From positions 186,001 to 250,000 of the forward strand of contig NW_026570324.1 of assembly GCF_019649055.1 (NCBI RefSeq): a DNA stretch of 64,000 nucleotides, read 5' to 3'. The stretch is from Paramacrobiotus metropolitanus. Lineage: Eukaryota; Tardigrada; Eutardigrada; Parachela; Macrobiotidae. Shown in pieces: positions 12,105 through 22,850 of this stretch. How positions within the stretch are numbered: position 1 is the first letter of the stretch; each line of letters begins with the position of its first letter. Both the position numbers and the translations under genes were made by a program. The notes under the pieces were generated by a model. That model was not told the origin of the DNA. It was given only the letters and a program-made list of their open reading frames with translations, and made no database searches.

Positions 12105-14118
12105 AGGTAAGTACTGCGTCTAATATTAAAGCCTTTTTAAGCATACATCGTATAATGCCGTATCATTTGGTCTGTTTGCAAACAGCACATTTTCCGTGAA
12201 AATTTCAAGCGTCAAACATGTCGAAAAAAGATGCGATATCAACAGTTTCTTCAGTGGTGCCACTCCAAACTGGTATAACATTTTGTTTTGCATGTCGACC
12301 GTTCCACATAAGGCCTTCTTTAGAGACCGAAAACTACAGATCTGTCGGATTAGCCGCATAGATTCCATGTCTGGGTGTATGGCGAGGACAAATGATTGCT
12401 GTTTGTTCCGACGTCATGGGTAGACAAGCTAATTGAGGGAAAAGTTGGTACCCGGCGATGCCGGTGGTCTTCACCATCTCGTGAGGACCACCGGCCTGGC
12501 AATTTTAACTTGTCTACATTGTCCTTAACTACGTAGTACGTGTATTGTAATGAAATTCGTGCAGCCGGCGATGACCTGACTTTCCTAACGCTTATTCGTC
12601 TCTGCGAATTGTTTCCAATAATGACAATTGTCTGGCCAGTTCGTTTGCGAGAAAACCATCTTCTTTACAACGGACGGTGTAAAAGTCGGCGCAAGCCGCG
12701 CAGGATTTTCCTGCTTGTCTTCCTGCTTCGGTTAGGAACTTAGGAGAACATCTTCACTGCAAACTAGAGACTGTAAATTTTCCGTGCCTGTTGGTGGTGA
12801 CAGTAAATTTTCCGTTCACTCTCGAGGGGGCCATTATGGTAAGTAAATCAGCGGTGCTCGTTCCAGTGAACAGTGAACCTATCTTCGATAATACATACCA
12901 CAAACCGAATTCTTTCCGGCTTTTTTTCTGTATACGAGTAAATATGAGTACTTGATATTTTTAAGAAAGCTTGAACCGTTTTCTTTCAATTGCGACTTAA
13001 AAGAAAGCAGTGTGAAAGAGCTTTAGCCAAGCCACGTGAGCCATTGCAGTACGCCCAGATAGGTAACTGCAGTCACCACCAACAGGCAACATGTGCGGCT
13101 GCGCCATACAATTTACATCCATAATCCATTTATTTATGTGTATTTTCATTTATTTTCGTTATTTTTTCAAAGTTGGTGTGTGTAAGTTGAATTCCAGTCT
13201 GTCTTTTAAGTCTATAGTCACCAAAAATACGTTAGTTATTTAGTTAAATAACCGGAAGGAATTCGGTTTGTGGATTTGTTATTCAAGTTGGCTTACTCGC
13301 TCAGTCACTTACCATAGTGAGATTAGTGACCCACTCGATCGACTGCACGCGTATAAGTTTTTCTTCTGTGCAGATTTCTTAGTTTTGCCAACTGGCTGAA
13401 TTGCGCTCGAAGGAAGCCACTGAATTATATTAATTTTGTCAAGTTTTACAGAGCTTGGTTTCTGCTTGATTAGTCAGTATTAAGATTTTTCCGTAACGTT
13501 TGCTTGCTCTGGTACCGGTTTCCATCGCGAATAAAGGCTTATTGTACTGACCTTATAACATCGCTGATAAATAGCTGCAGTATGGTGGTACCGTTGCAGT
13601 AATGAGGTTATGTTGGCGACGTTGTACGCCCCTGCATCCACTGTTTGAATGATAATTACCGCTCGCCTTAACCGGAAGCTGTTGCACAATTGCCTTAATT
13701 GCAGTAGCGCAGCACTGCGCAGATCGTCGTGCAAGCAACACGCCAGCCATTCGCGCTCGTCGCCGCGCAAATTGGCGTAATTAGCCGAGATCGCTGCCTT
13801 GCACTGCGCACGCATCACTGTTTACGTTTATGGGACCAGCGCCATATCCCAGCCATCCGGAGGCCGGTAAACCACTCTACACTGCGCTCGTCAGCAATTT
13901 CCTACGGCGCCCACAGGGACACGCCGCATCTAACGTATTTAGTTCCAGTTCCATAAAGAAGACACGTAAACATATCAGGAAACCATTTGCCGCACTGATG
14001 ATGCAACCTTCGCACCTGCATCTGCAGCAACTTGACCTTTTCTTTTTACTGCTGACTTTCCCCAGTCTCGTTAAGTCTAACACGTCTTGGGTTCCTTTAA
14101 CGAAAATATTTTTCAACA
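12105..14118. other. Intergenic region upstream of the GPCR
   Basis: No supported gene. It contains a GC-rich hairpin near 12462-12500 (CCGGTGGTC / GACCACCGG), two copies of TGTAAATTTTCCGT at about 12773 and 12820, and AT-rich sequence from 12.9 to 13.5 kb. Overlapping frames on both strands at 13.5-14.1 kb have no recognisable domain or consistent splice sites. Confidence 0.4.
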
Positions 14119-15259
14119 ATGCCGATCGACAGTTATAATGCGACATTGCTCTTCTCCAACTCCACAATAACTTCAGTTTTATCCCGGCCGTTTGTACTAT
14201 CCTGGTTCACCGCTTCTTTCATTATTAACCTATTGGGTTCCAGTAGCAGCTTCCTTTTAATCTTCGCCCTCTGCACCCGCTCCCGTTTCCACTCCACAAC
14301 GAATCTCCTGGTCATCCACCTGCTCCTCATCGAAGCCATCAACATGGCGGCGCCCACCATGCTGGCCATCTTCGCTGTCCTCCTCCACGAGACGCACCGG
14401 CCCTTCCCCGTCCACTGCTCCATAGTCGCCTTCACCCAAATCCTCTTCACCGTCTTATCCAACTGGTTATCGGCGCTGTTGGCCATCAACCGCCTGACGG
14501 CCAAGCTCTGGCCGTACCGCCACAAAACCTGGACCACCAAGTCCACGGTGACCATGGCGGTGGTCGGCACCTGGGTCCTCAGTCTGGCCACGACCATCCC
14601 GCTGCTCTTTGGAGTAGGGGGACGTTTAGACCGCTTCTATCCCCTTGGTTACTGCGGGGTGAAACCTACCCCTGGGGTGATGTTCGCCGTGTACACCAAC
14701 ATCAGCTTCACGTGCCCGTTGAGTGTACAGGCGGTGTGCTATGCGCTGATTGTGGGGTCGCTGCAGCGCTCCATGGTGGCGTGCCCGACGGTCGTGGCGG
14801 CGCAGCGGCGACGGCGACAGCGCGCCATCAGCTTCGTCTTGTTGGTGGTATTCGTGTGGTATTTGGTGTGCTATCTGCCTATTCCGATTATCACCACGTA
14901 CTTTTACGGGCAGTGGCAGACGGATCACCGGTTGTTTGTCTGCTTTAAGACCTTGATGACGTGCGGAAGCGCCGGGACACCGGTATGTACGGTTTATAGC
15001 TGTGCGATAAACCAGAACTTTTTAATAACAGGTGCTGGATGTTTTGTAGATTATTCTGCTGAGTTTGAGCAGTGAGTACCGTTTAGCGGTGAAGGAGCGC
15101 TGGCGGCAGGTGAATTTTCCCTGCTCCTTTTTATGCTCGGCAGTGTGGGAATCGCGGAATCTGCATAAAAGTAGAGTGAGTGTTATCAGCGTACCGGCTG
15201 TCCTGGTGACGGATTGCAGTGCTGGAGACCCGATGAATGTTGATCACTGTAACATTTAA
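14119..15259 (+). CDS. Class A (rhodopsin-like) orphan G-protein-coupled receptor
   Basis: Two exons, 14119-14982 and 15050-15259, about 357 residues. Asn glycosylation sites (NAT, NST) precede seven hydrophobic segments. TM1 is around FIINLLGSSSSFLLIFAL. TM3 ends LLAINRLTAKLWP, so the DRY motif is NRL. TM4 has WVLSLATTIPLLF. A basic loop 3 (AQRRRRQRA) precedes TM6 (VFVWYLVCYLPIP). TM7 crosses the intron. With donor CCG|GTATGT and acceptor TTTTGTAG the frame reads TPIILLSLSSEYRLAVKERW, which fits TM7 (TPIIL in place of NPxxY) plus helix 8. Using the nearer acceptor AACAG would meet a stop. Ligand unknown; peptide or small-molecule orphan receptors are equally possible. Confidence 0.8.
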
Positions 15260-16080
15260 GCCCGATTTCTTTCGATCTCGTTTAATTTTCTGATTTCTGC
15301 ATTCGTAAGCTGAGATTCAGAAGATCTTTCGCCATCCGTTTCCCTTTTTAATTTATCAATTTGATGGTTCTCTCGCGATGTTTCCGAACAGTTATTTTTC
15401 GGCAAAACCTACCTAGCCGTTATAAGCCTTCTGTGTATTACGGTTGTTGTCGGTTTTGTGCCATAAAAACAATTTCCTTTGTTCTCGGCTACCATAGAAC
15501 GTTTTCAGTCAAAACAAAGTGCATTTAATGTCGATAAAAGTTGCGCAAGGTTCGTTTATTTTGTTTTGCATAACGTACAGAATTTTTAGTTGTAGTTACA
15601 ACCAGCGCCAAAATTTCCTGCATCTATTCCAACTGGAATGACCGCCCTTTGGGTTTGCGCTGTACGATCTGCAATTGTTGTTAGTTAATTTGCATACCGC
15701 ACGGGAGGACAATCATGATACTGATACCTGTTCGCCAAAGTAAACCAGTTGTTTGGAATGTAACAAGCTGGTGTACGGTTGCTCGGGCTCTCACGTCGCC
15801 GGAAGCTACAAGAAATGTGGCCGCGTGACCAAGCTCGGTGAAAGTTCGAAACGTGAGAAGTATTTGTTTCTGGAAAGCGGATACCGTTTTCATTTTCGCA
15901 GTGATGGAACGCTGGGAGTGTTCGGTCCGGCTTTTAGTGTTAACATTTTATGGGTCATAAAATTCGGACTTTACTGGAGGAGGAGCATTCTACTGCGTTT
16001 CTCAAGCAGCACTGCTGATAAAAAAAAATGCTACGGCTGTTTAGAGCACAGGGGAGTACTGCCAATAAAATTTTATTGCA
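15260..16080. other. Intergenic between convergent GPCR and pseudokinase genes
   Basis: Both neighbours end into this gap (GPCR on +, pseudokinase on -). One open frame (15753-16088, +) has scattered cysteines but no recognisable domain. I see no repeats or RNA genes. Confidence 0.35.
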
Positions 16081-18426
16081 TCAACTAGAAAAAAATGCAC
16101 CCAGGCTGCGGAATTCCATCATGAGTTCAGCAGCGGAAATTCTAGCATGTATTTCACGGCGCAAACAACTTCGCAGAACGGCAGCAAGGGAAGCCGGCAC
16201 AAGATCGCTGATAAACGGCACATATCCATAGGAAATCAGATAGTGACAATAAATGTCCGTGTTCTTGCCGAGCACATGGACGTCCTTGGTCTCGCAGTTG
16301 AAGAACGCTCTCTCGTGGTTTCCTGTGAAGCATCTTAATAGATCTAACACAATGCATCCCACACTCCAGATATCGGTTTTCTCTTCAGGAAGAGCAGGCG
16401 TGTCTAGGAACATTTCAGGGGCTGTATATCGCATCGTAACGCTTAACGGCACCACAGCATAGTGTGCTAGGCGAGCTTGCAGCTGGGGAAAGTCATCGAG
16501 ACCGCCAGTCTTTACTCGCTCTCCACCGTCGCCCATACGCTCCAGGAAGACTGTTCGCGACGTCAAATCTCCAAGCACGATATGCTTTCGGTGGAGAAAC
16601 GCTAGTCCATCCGCCAGTTCGGTACCATAACGCAGCAGGGTCTTCATGTTCAGAGTCTTATGAGACCTTTTCAGTTTCCTCATTAGAGAGCATAGAGTGT
16701 CATCTAAAGCCGATTCTGTTATAACAGTTATTTCGCGAAAAGCTTAAGGATAGTGGACCGATACATGGTGCCAAATTCGGGTACACTCACGAAAACTTTC
16801 AGTTTCACGCACTCCCAAACACTTTTTGCGTCGTTGTCCGGCATTCTGTAGCCAAAAGACTTGAACACAATGTTGTAAAAACCTTTTTCAACATCCGGTT
16901 GGGAAGTTGAAGGTGAAATAAAATTTTTAGAGTTTAAACGCACGGAGGTGTTCCAAACGTCTCGTTGTAAACCGATTCTCTTCAAGTTTTACACAAGAAG
17001 CCACACGCGCATGAAGATCGTTTATTACGCCGAACCAGATTTCGATAATTTTCGCGAATAATTTTTTTTTAAAAATTATTCTTGTTTTTTTTTAAATTTA
17101 AAACCACCTTTACCATTTTTAAAAGTTGAAAAACACGGTGAAAATCTGGTTCGGCGTAACAACGATCTTCATGCTTATGTGCATTTTTATGCAAAATTTG
17201 AAGGATTCCGATCCATAATACAGTAAGACTTTTGGTATACCGTTTTGTCTTGACACGTTTCGAAATCTATATTTCGATACCCGGACAAACGGACAAGCGT
17301 ATAGCGATGTGTTGACTATAAAATTTGCAATAAAACGATGCAAAACTGTTTGGGAGTGCGCGAAAGTAAGTTTTCTCGTATGTATGTACACGAACTGTTA
17401 CCATGTACAGTAAAACCTCCTCTTACGTACACTCCCAAGATACGTACACCTCTATCTTAAGTACAAAAAATTCTGTACCGAAACTCTCCGTAGACTACAG
17501 TACAGGGGGGAACCTCTACGTGACGTACACCTCTACGATGCGTACACGTACACCTTTTCTCTGTACCGCCTAAGCATTGAACTGTACGCAATCACCTCGA
17601 ATATACGTACACCGGGGAGTCAGCATTTATTTTTTAAATATTTGATGGGAAAATTGTGATAATCTAAATGTTGTCTTTTGTTCTGAACTGATTCGGACGA
17701 TGTTTTCTGTTTGAAGTATGTGGGAGAGACTATTTCCGCCTGCTTATATGCTGTAAAAATATAAAAATGTGTATGAACTAATGCAGCATATCTATATAAC
17801 ATATGCAGCACATTTCAGAACTGCACGCAGTGTACAGTGCAGTAGAATGCAGTACACTGAGTATTCCGCGGTGGGGCACTGCCCTCATTATACAGCCCCC
17901 CCCCAGGGGGGCTTGGGGTGGCGATTCTATGTTACGTACACCCTTGAGATACGTACGAAAATTTTTGAACGGAAGTGTACGTATCTTGGAGGTTTCACTG
18001 TACCGGGCCATTTCCTTTAACTTCTGTCTCCTGATACTCACCAAGCAGGCACTCCATCATCAGTTCAACTGTAATTCCTCTCTCGGTTTCTGTTATGTTT
18101 ATTTGCTGGTACTTTACAACGTGAGGATGTCGCAGTTTGATGATTTTTTTCAATCTCTTCCGCAGCGCCGCATAGTCAGCGGGATTTTCTCGCAGTTCCG
18201 CATGCTCTATTTCCACTACCTTTACCGCAACAGATTTTTGCGACTGCCCCATGCTGTCAGCATCCGAAAACAGTGCCTGAACTTTTGGTACGAAGCCACG
18301 ACGTTGTATCTTCCAAGGTTTACTGACGATACCGAAACGGCCTCGTCCGATGTAGTCTCTCGGGGTGCATACGTACTTGTAATTGCTGCCGAAGCGTTCT
18401 GTTAACCGGCCGTGCTGTTGCCCCAT
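16081..18426 (-). CDS. Two-exon protein kinase-like pseudokinase B
   Basis: Exons 18426-18042 and 16715-16081, about 339 residues. Exon 1 has a good glycine loop (YIGRGRFGIV) and the ATP lysine (VAVKVVEI). Exon 2 has LGDLTSRTVFL where HRDLKxxN is expected: the Asp stays but the Lys and Asn are lost. It has KTGGLDDF in place of the DFG segment, so the metal-binding Asp is not in register. RYTAPEMF and TDIWSVGCI are retained. This predicts ATP binding at most and no normal catalysis. The intron is phase 1 just after the hinge, the same position as intron 1 of kinases A, C, E and F, so it shares ancestry. It lacks the later introns and the C-terminal extension of that family. The 1.3 kb intron is almost wholly transposon. 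Confidence 0.8.
16748..18016. mobile_element. Foldback element FB1 (TTAA-flanked), interrupted
   Basis: Sits in the pseudokinase intron, bounded by TTAA at 16744-16747 and 18017-18020. The two halves are inverted repeats: left GACCGATACATGGTGCC, right (read inverted) GGCCCGGTACATGGTAAC, continuing through CGCACTCCCAAACA. A CAGT-ended element (17408-18000) is inserted in its right arm at a TA. Without that insert it is about 670 bp, the same as FB3 and FB4. No coding capacity. Confidence 0.85.
17408..18000. mobile_element. Non-autonomous pogo/Tigger-like element
   Basis: Ends CAGTAAAACCTCC and (inverted) CAGTGAAACCTCC, with ACGTACACT close behind on both sides. It is flanked by TA at 17406-17407 and 18001-18002. 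CAGT-AAACC ends plus a TA target duplication fit the pogo branch of Tc1/mariner. 593 bp, no transposase frame. Several ACGTACACCTCT units repeat inside the left half. Confidence 0.8.
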
Positions 18427-19598
18427 CGCTTAGAAAATAATCCTCGAATTATCGCCAGTATTCAGCCGGCAAATTGTCCCAAATAATATAATTATAAGGA
18501 CGACAAATTTCGCAAGGACGTATTAAAGCGTAAAGACCTTACGCAGCATGTGCAATCAAACTCAGATAACGCTCAGAAGCTAGATTCGCAACTGAACAGC
18601 TGCAGCCGTATAACGGCCTCTTCCGCATTACCACCGAAACCGAATTGTGACCGCTGGATGATTGTATCGATTTACCGTGAAACTGATTTAATAGCACATA
18701 GGTTTGTTCATTCAGATGCTTCTACCCGTTACAAAATCAAATTTACCATCTGTAACGTACCACAGAAACTCGTTTTCAGATGGGTTTGACTGTATTAACA
18801 CAATCCGGGTAGATTCATTCAGCACAATAATTGTAGGCCTAAATACACGATAAGTTACGTTTATCAGGAAGTTGCTGTTCTTATCTTATTGGCGGACAAT
18901 GTTATCTGCTGTTGGGTTGGGTTAAGAAAAGAAGTACACTCACGGTACTCGTAGTAAAACTTTGTGTATAAACTACTCTAGCGAAGTCAGGCAAGCACGA
19001 CCATGTCCGCTAGGCCATAAATTTTCCATGGAATCACGTGAACTAGAGACATTTGTAACCCAAATGTCCGGGAAACAAAATACGGTCCGCGAGAGGTGAC
19101 AAGCCGCACTAAATTTATGTACGTACAGTTGCATTTAGGTTTGTAGGAGTGGAGCGCTTCGCTTACGGTAAACGTTGAATGTAAAGACTATAGAATTTTT
19201 ACCCAACTTAAAAAACAAGCAGAATGATATGTAAAATATGTAGTTGAAATTGTATGTACTTGCACAGTTGTACTGCACTCCCTCGTCAAAAATATTATAT
19301 ACTTTAATGGTAACTTTTGAATTAGACTTAGATATTACAGATGATCTCCTTGTTTTATAATACTTACGAATATGAAACATTTAGATATGGATATAGAACA
19401 TCATTTTGTATTTATTTCGACATATACCACATAACTGGTACTACATAAAAAAACCAACATCCGAGACATACTTTCTCATGAAAACACCAACATAATCAGA
19501 CAAAAAAATCGAATTAAATAATGCGTCAGAAGCGTAAACGGTGAACTGACAGAGTGTTAAAAATTCCAAAATGCCAGCAACAGCGGCTACTAAATGCA
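18427..19598. other. AT-rich intergenic region
   Basis: The right-hand side of the pseudokinase start. Frames present are short and AT-rich. No domain, hairpin or repeat family that I could recognise. Confidence 0.35.
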
Positions 19599-20474
19599 TC
19601 AAAAGCTAATTAAAACCAGGATGGCAAGTACAACGATGGATGTCGACATCCACGCATTTCCCGCTAAATTTGCGTTCTGGCCATGGAGCTGCATAGAGCA
19701 ATAATTCGTCTGCCCTGTAAAACATTTAAGTCATCAGCACGGCTTATTTGCGTATATATGATATGTTTAGTCGCACATTATTTTTCTTCATTTAAGTAAG
19801 ACCATTTGTTAGCAACAAACCGCTACAATATGCATAGACTTTTGATACACCAGCCACAAAATTGCTGTGCATGTTGACATGCAGTTATAAAGAAAACTAT
19901 CTTAAATTAAGCGTTAATGTTTCTGTTACGAAAACATTTGGCCAAAAAAATTTGAAAATTGTCACTTCGACAAGAAAAATTTCGTATTGCTTTTACAAGT
20001 ACAACTGCAATGATCAGTACAGCGCAGCATCACCTGGCTGATTTACTATCTATTATTTTTTAAAATTCATCATTTAAAAATTGAACAAGAAAAAATGGTT
20101 GCGAAACGTGGCAAAACGAAATACAAAAATGTAATAAACTTATCATCAACACACCGCTAATTGCGCAGTAACTCATTGTCGAAGCACTCATTGAATTCGG
20201 CTTTATTGCATGTCGTCATGCACAATCGTCCAGCGACGCAGTGCTTCATAAGGATCTGCAAATAAAAAATACACAATAATTCGAAACATTTTATTTTTAT
20301 GATGCTTGATATGGAAGACTATTTGCTTGGCTCTCACCGTAGGACTTATCCAACATTGGTGTGGGTCCTCACATCAGTGCAGACAGGGTTAGGTGCTGCA
20401 CCTGCTTCCATAACATGCCGTGCCTGACAAGCTCCACGCATAAAATAGCGATACTGGCAGTGCTTGCATTGACC
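19599..20474 (-). CDS. Possible GPI-anchored Ly6/three-finger-like protein (fragmentary model)
   Basis: Three minus-strand blocks look like exons of a small cysteine-rich surface protein. About 20474-20355 encodes GQCKHCQYRYFMRGACQAR...NPVC. 20255-20157, after a TTGCAG acceptor, encodes KHCVAGRLCMTTC...ECF. 19714-19599, after TTTACAG, encodes NYCSMQ and ends in WMSTSIVVLAILVLISF plus stop, like a GPI-attachment tail. The cysteine spacing suggests a Ly6/three-finger fold. The phases of blocks 2 and 3 do not join cleanly at any GT I can see, and no signal-peptide exon was found, so the gene may be broken or wrongly assembled by me. Confidence 0.3.
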
Positions 20475-20479
20475 ACTGA

Positions 20480-21950
20480 CGTTTTAAAATCTGATTTGGC
20501 TGTCGACAGTCATATAACCAAAAAAACGTGGAGGACTCAAACAAAATCACAAATCTTCTGGAAACACCGTAGTAAGACTGCGAGAAAGTCGAGAATTGCC
20601 GTTACCAAAACTGGCTGTCGAAATCAACTTGGGCGCAACGGCGCTGAACGTGAACTTGGGTTGAGCTTTGAATTTGCCTTACAACCAATCAGAAGCAGCA
20701 TTAAAGTTGCCTGCAGTTAGCGTAGTCTGCAGCAAAAGTATTGCAGTCACCGCGTGCGCAGTAAGCGCAGTTTCACGTAATACTTAAAACTTTGTCGTTA
20801 AAGCTTTACTTCCAACCCAACTAGTTAATTTGGCGCAGGTTGCTTCAGAAGACTTTTGCTTTTTCGTTTTTGAGGTTTTTTTAGACTTCTGCTTTTGCTT
20901 CTCCGACCGGTCTTCTTGATTTCGCGCAGAAAACATGTGTTTTATAACTGGTTACTTAACAAGGTTTTGCACAAAAACTTTGATACTTTAAACGGCCACA
21001 CATGGATCGAAATCGCTTTTTAGGTTTTGTGGCGAGGCGACCAATGTCAGTCGACCGACAAAGCTTTCGCTTTAGATGCGTTATGTTGACATTGTTATTT
21101 GCATTGAACGGTGATAATTTCATATTATTAGGAAAACAAAATTCAGCTTTTGCTATTGCCAACATAGACAGCTAACTTAGATACAAATTTTAATGTTGAT
21201 GTAAAACATGATTTCTACTCGGCTGCCAAAACTATGCCGAGGATATATTTTATGATAGATTGCGGAGATGTTCGATCATTTTGATGTACTTTAGAAAATA
21301 CTTTTTGACGAGGGACTGTTGCTGTTGCTGGTACTTCTATGCATAACTGGGAAGCGGAAGAGATGCTCTTGTACTATGTATGTACTGTACGTAATGTGTC
21401 CAGATACTGTGAAAAACACAATCCGCTCTAGTGTCGTCACTGTCGTGTACAGACAGCCGTTGTCCATCGGCTTTTGACCAGAACTAACTACTGTATATAC
21501 TTCTAGTATAAGTTACGCGCATTGCAGATTGTGAGTGAAGTTGCTGTCATGTACCGCGCCATATTTTTGCACTGAAAGACCGCTTTTCGGTGCAGTCACG
21601 GATCTGCCATCAGTGCAGTCTTCCTTTATCCAACTATCGCTCAAAACAGTTCGCTTGCGCTTGAGATAACAATTCTTTTAAACGGATAGTTGATTTTCTC
21701 TGCTATTAGCAGTTTCCACATAATACCGATATATAATCCGCAAGATCTTATTCAAAAAAACTATTAATTAAAAAAATGGCGCTATTTAAACAATTAGACA
21801 GGTACAAAATTTCTTATCGTGTCGATGTACAAAAATGTAAGAGCGAGAGTAAAACAACAATCAAAGTGCCGGTTTTTGTCAGCAATATTGATAGTGCTAC
21901 TAATTATTTTATATCGCATAGTAACAATAATAATATCAGTATATAAATAT
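20480..21950. other. Intergenic, nothing recognised
   Basis: Contains a plus-strand frame of 119 codons (20361-20720) that overlaps the minus-strand cysteine-rich blocks and shows no domain, and a Phe/Lys-rich AT-biased stretch. No RNA gene or transposon end recognised before the X element at 21951. Confidence 0.35.
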
Positions 21951-22793
21951 ACAAGTATCGGTCGCGCTAGCGCGCGACCAGCTGTGTTCGAGGTATGGAA
22001 AAATGAAAGAATTACAAAATGCAGTTCCTACAACAATAAAAAAGATTTGAGGAATATTTCAAATATAAAACCCCAGCGAGGCCAGCTAGAAAATATTTTA
22101 AACATGTGGAAGTGCGGACCGTTTTCAAGCTTTCCGGTTAAATTCGACCAGTTTTATAAAAACTGAAAGCCTCCGTAATTTTTCTCTTGTTTGCCTTTTT
22201 CACGGTTCTTTTTCCCGTTTTTAATACAACTTTATATTGCCGATTCTCACGAACTGAAAACCTGTATTTTTTGGTACGAAAGATAATATTTAAACGGTGA
22301 TAAAATGGATGGAGTGGGATCATTTACTGTATTTTCACGAGTTTAAGGAACACGAAATGCCCTAGGTCTGCTCGCAGCCACCCGGGGCCTGCATCTACGT
22401 TCAATGCTGTTCGCTGAGCTCTGAAATCAACAACTGCAATTTAAATCATTGTTGAATTTATTGTTGCTCATTACGGGGCGCCATTTCACAATTCACAGAA
22501 TCACATTACTATTTCTTTCGGATATCCATTGATTATTTTTACTCAAATTCGCTTTGTTTACTTTTCGAGAATTGTGAGTCTGGCTTGTGTGTGCCAGGGT
22601 TTGCCCCTGGCCAGGGGGTGCCCCTGAGGGGCAACATCGTTTCTCTGCATTTCTGCAGACTCAGTTCTAGGCTTTGGCTGTGTCTTTGGTTTAGTTTTTT
22701 TGCTAGCTCGGATCCCTAAATTTGACGAGGCAAGACCGTATTTAAAGACTGTCTGAATCGGTTTGATTATGTACGTGGTACTCTGCACTCTGC

Positions 22794-22850
22794 AGTCTTG
22801 ACCACTGCTCAGTCTCCTTGACCACTGCTCAGTCTCCTTGACCACTGCTC
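22794..22850 (+). repeat. 20-bp tandem repeat
   Basis: Unit ACCACTGCTCAGTCTCCTTG, two full copies plus partial copies on either side, lying between the left inverted repeat of Z and the RT reading frame. Confidence 0.9.

Noticed and set aside
13480-14138. Overlapping frames of 70-110 codons on both strands upstream of the GPCR
   Set aside because: No domain, no signal peptide and no consistent splice sites; expected by chance in GC-moderate sequence.
15041-15049. An in-frame TAG suggesting that the GPCR is a pseudogene
   Set aside because: The TAG coincides with a TTTTGTAG splice acceptor. Splicing CCG to ATT ATT gives a proper TM7 and helix 8, so the gene is read as intact.
20361-20720. 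A 119-codon plus-strand frame
   Set aside because: No recognisable domain, low-complexity basic composition, and it overlaps better-looking minus-strand cysteine-rich blocks.
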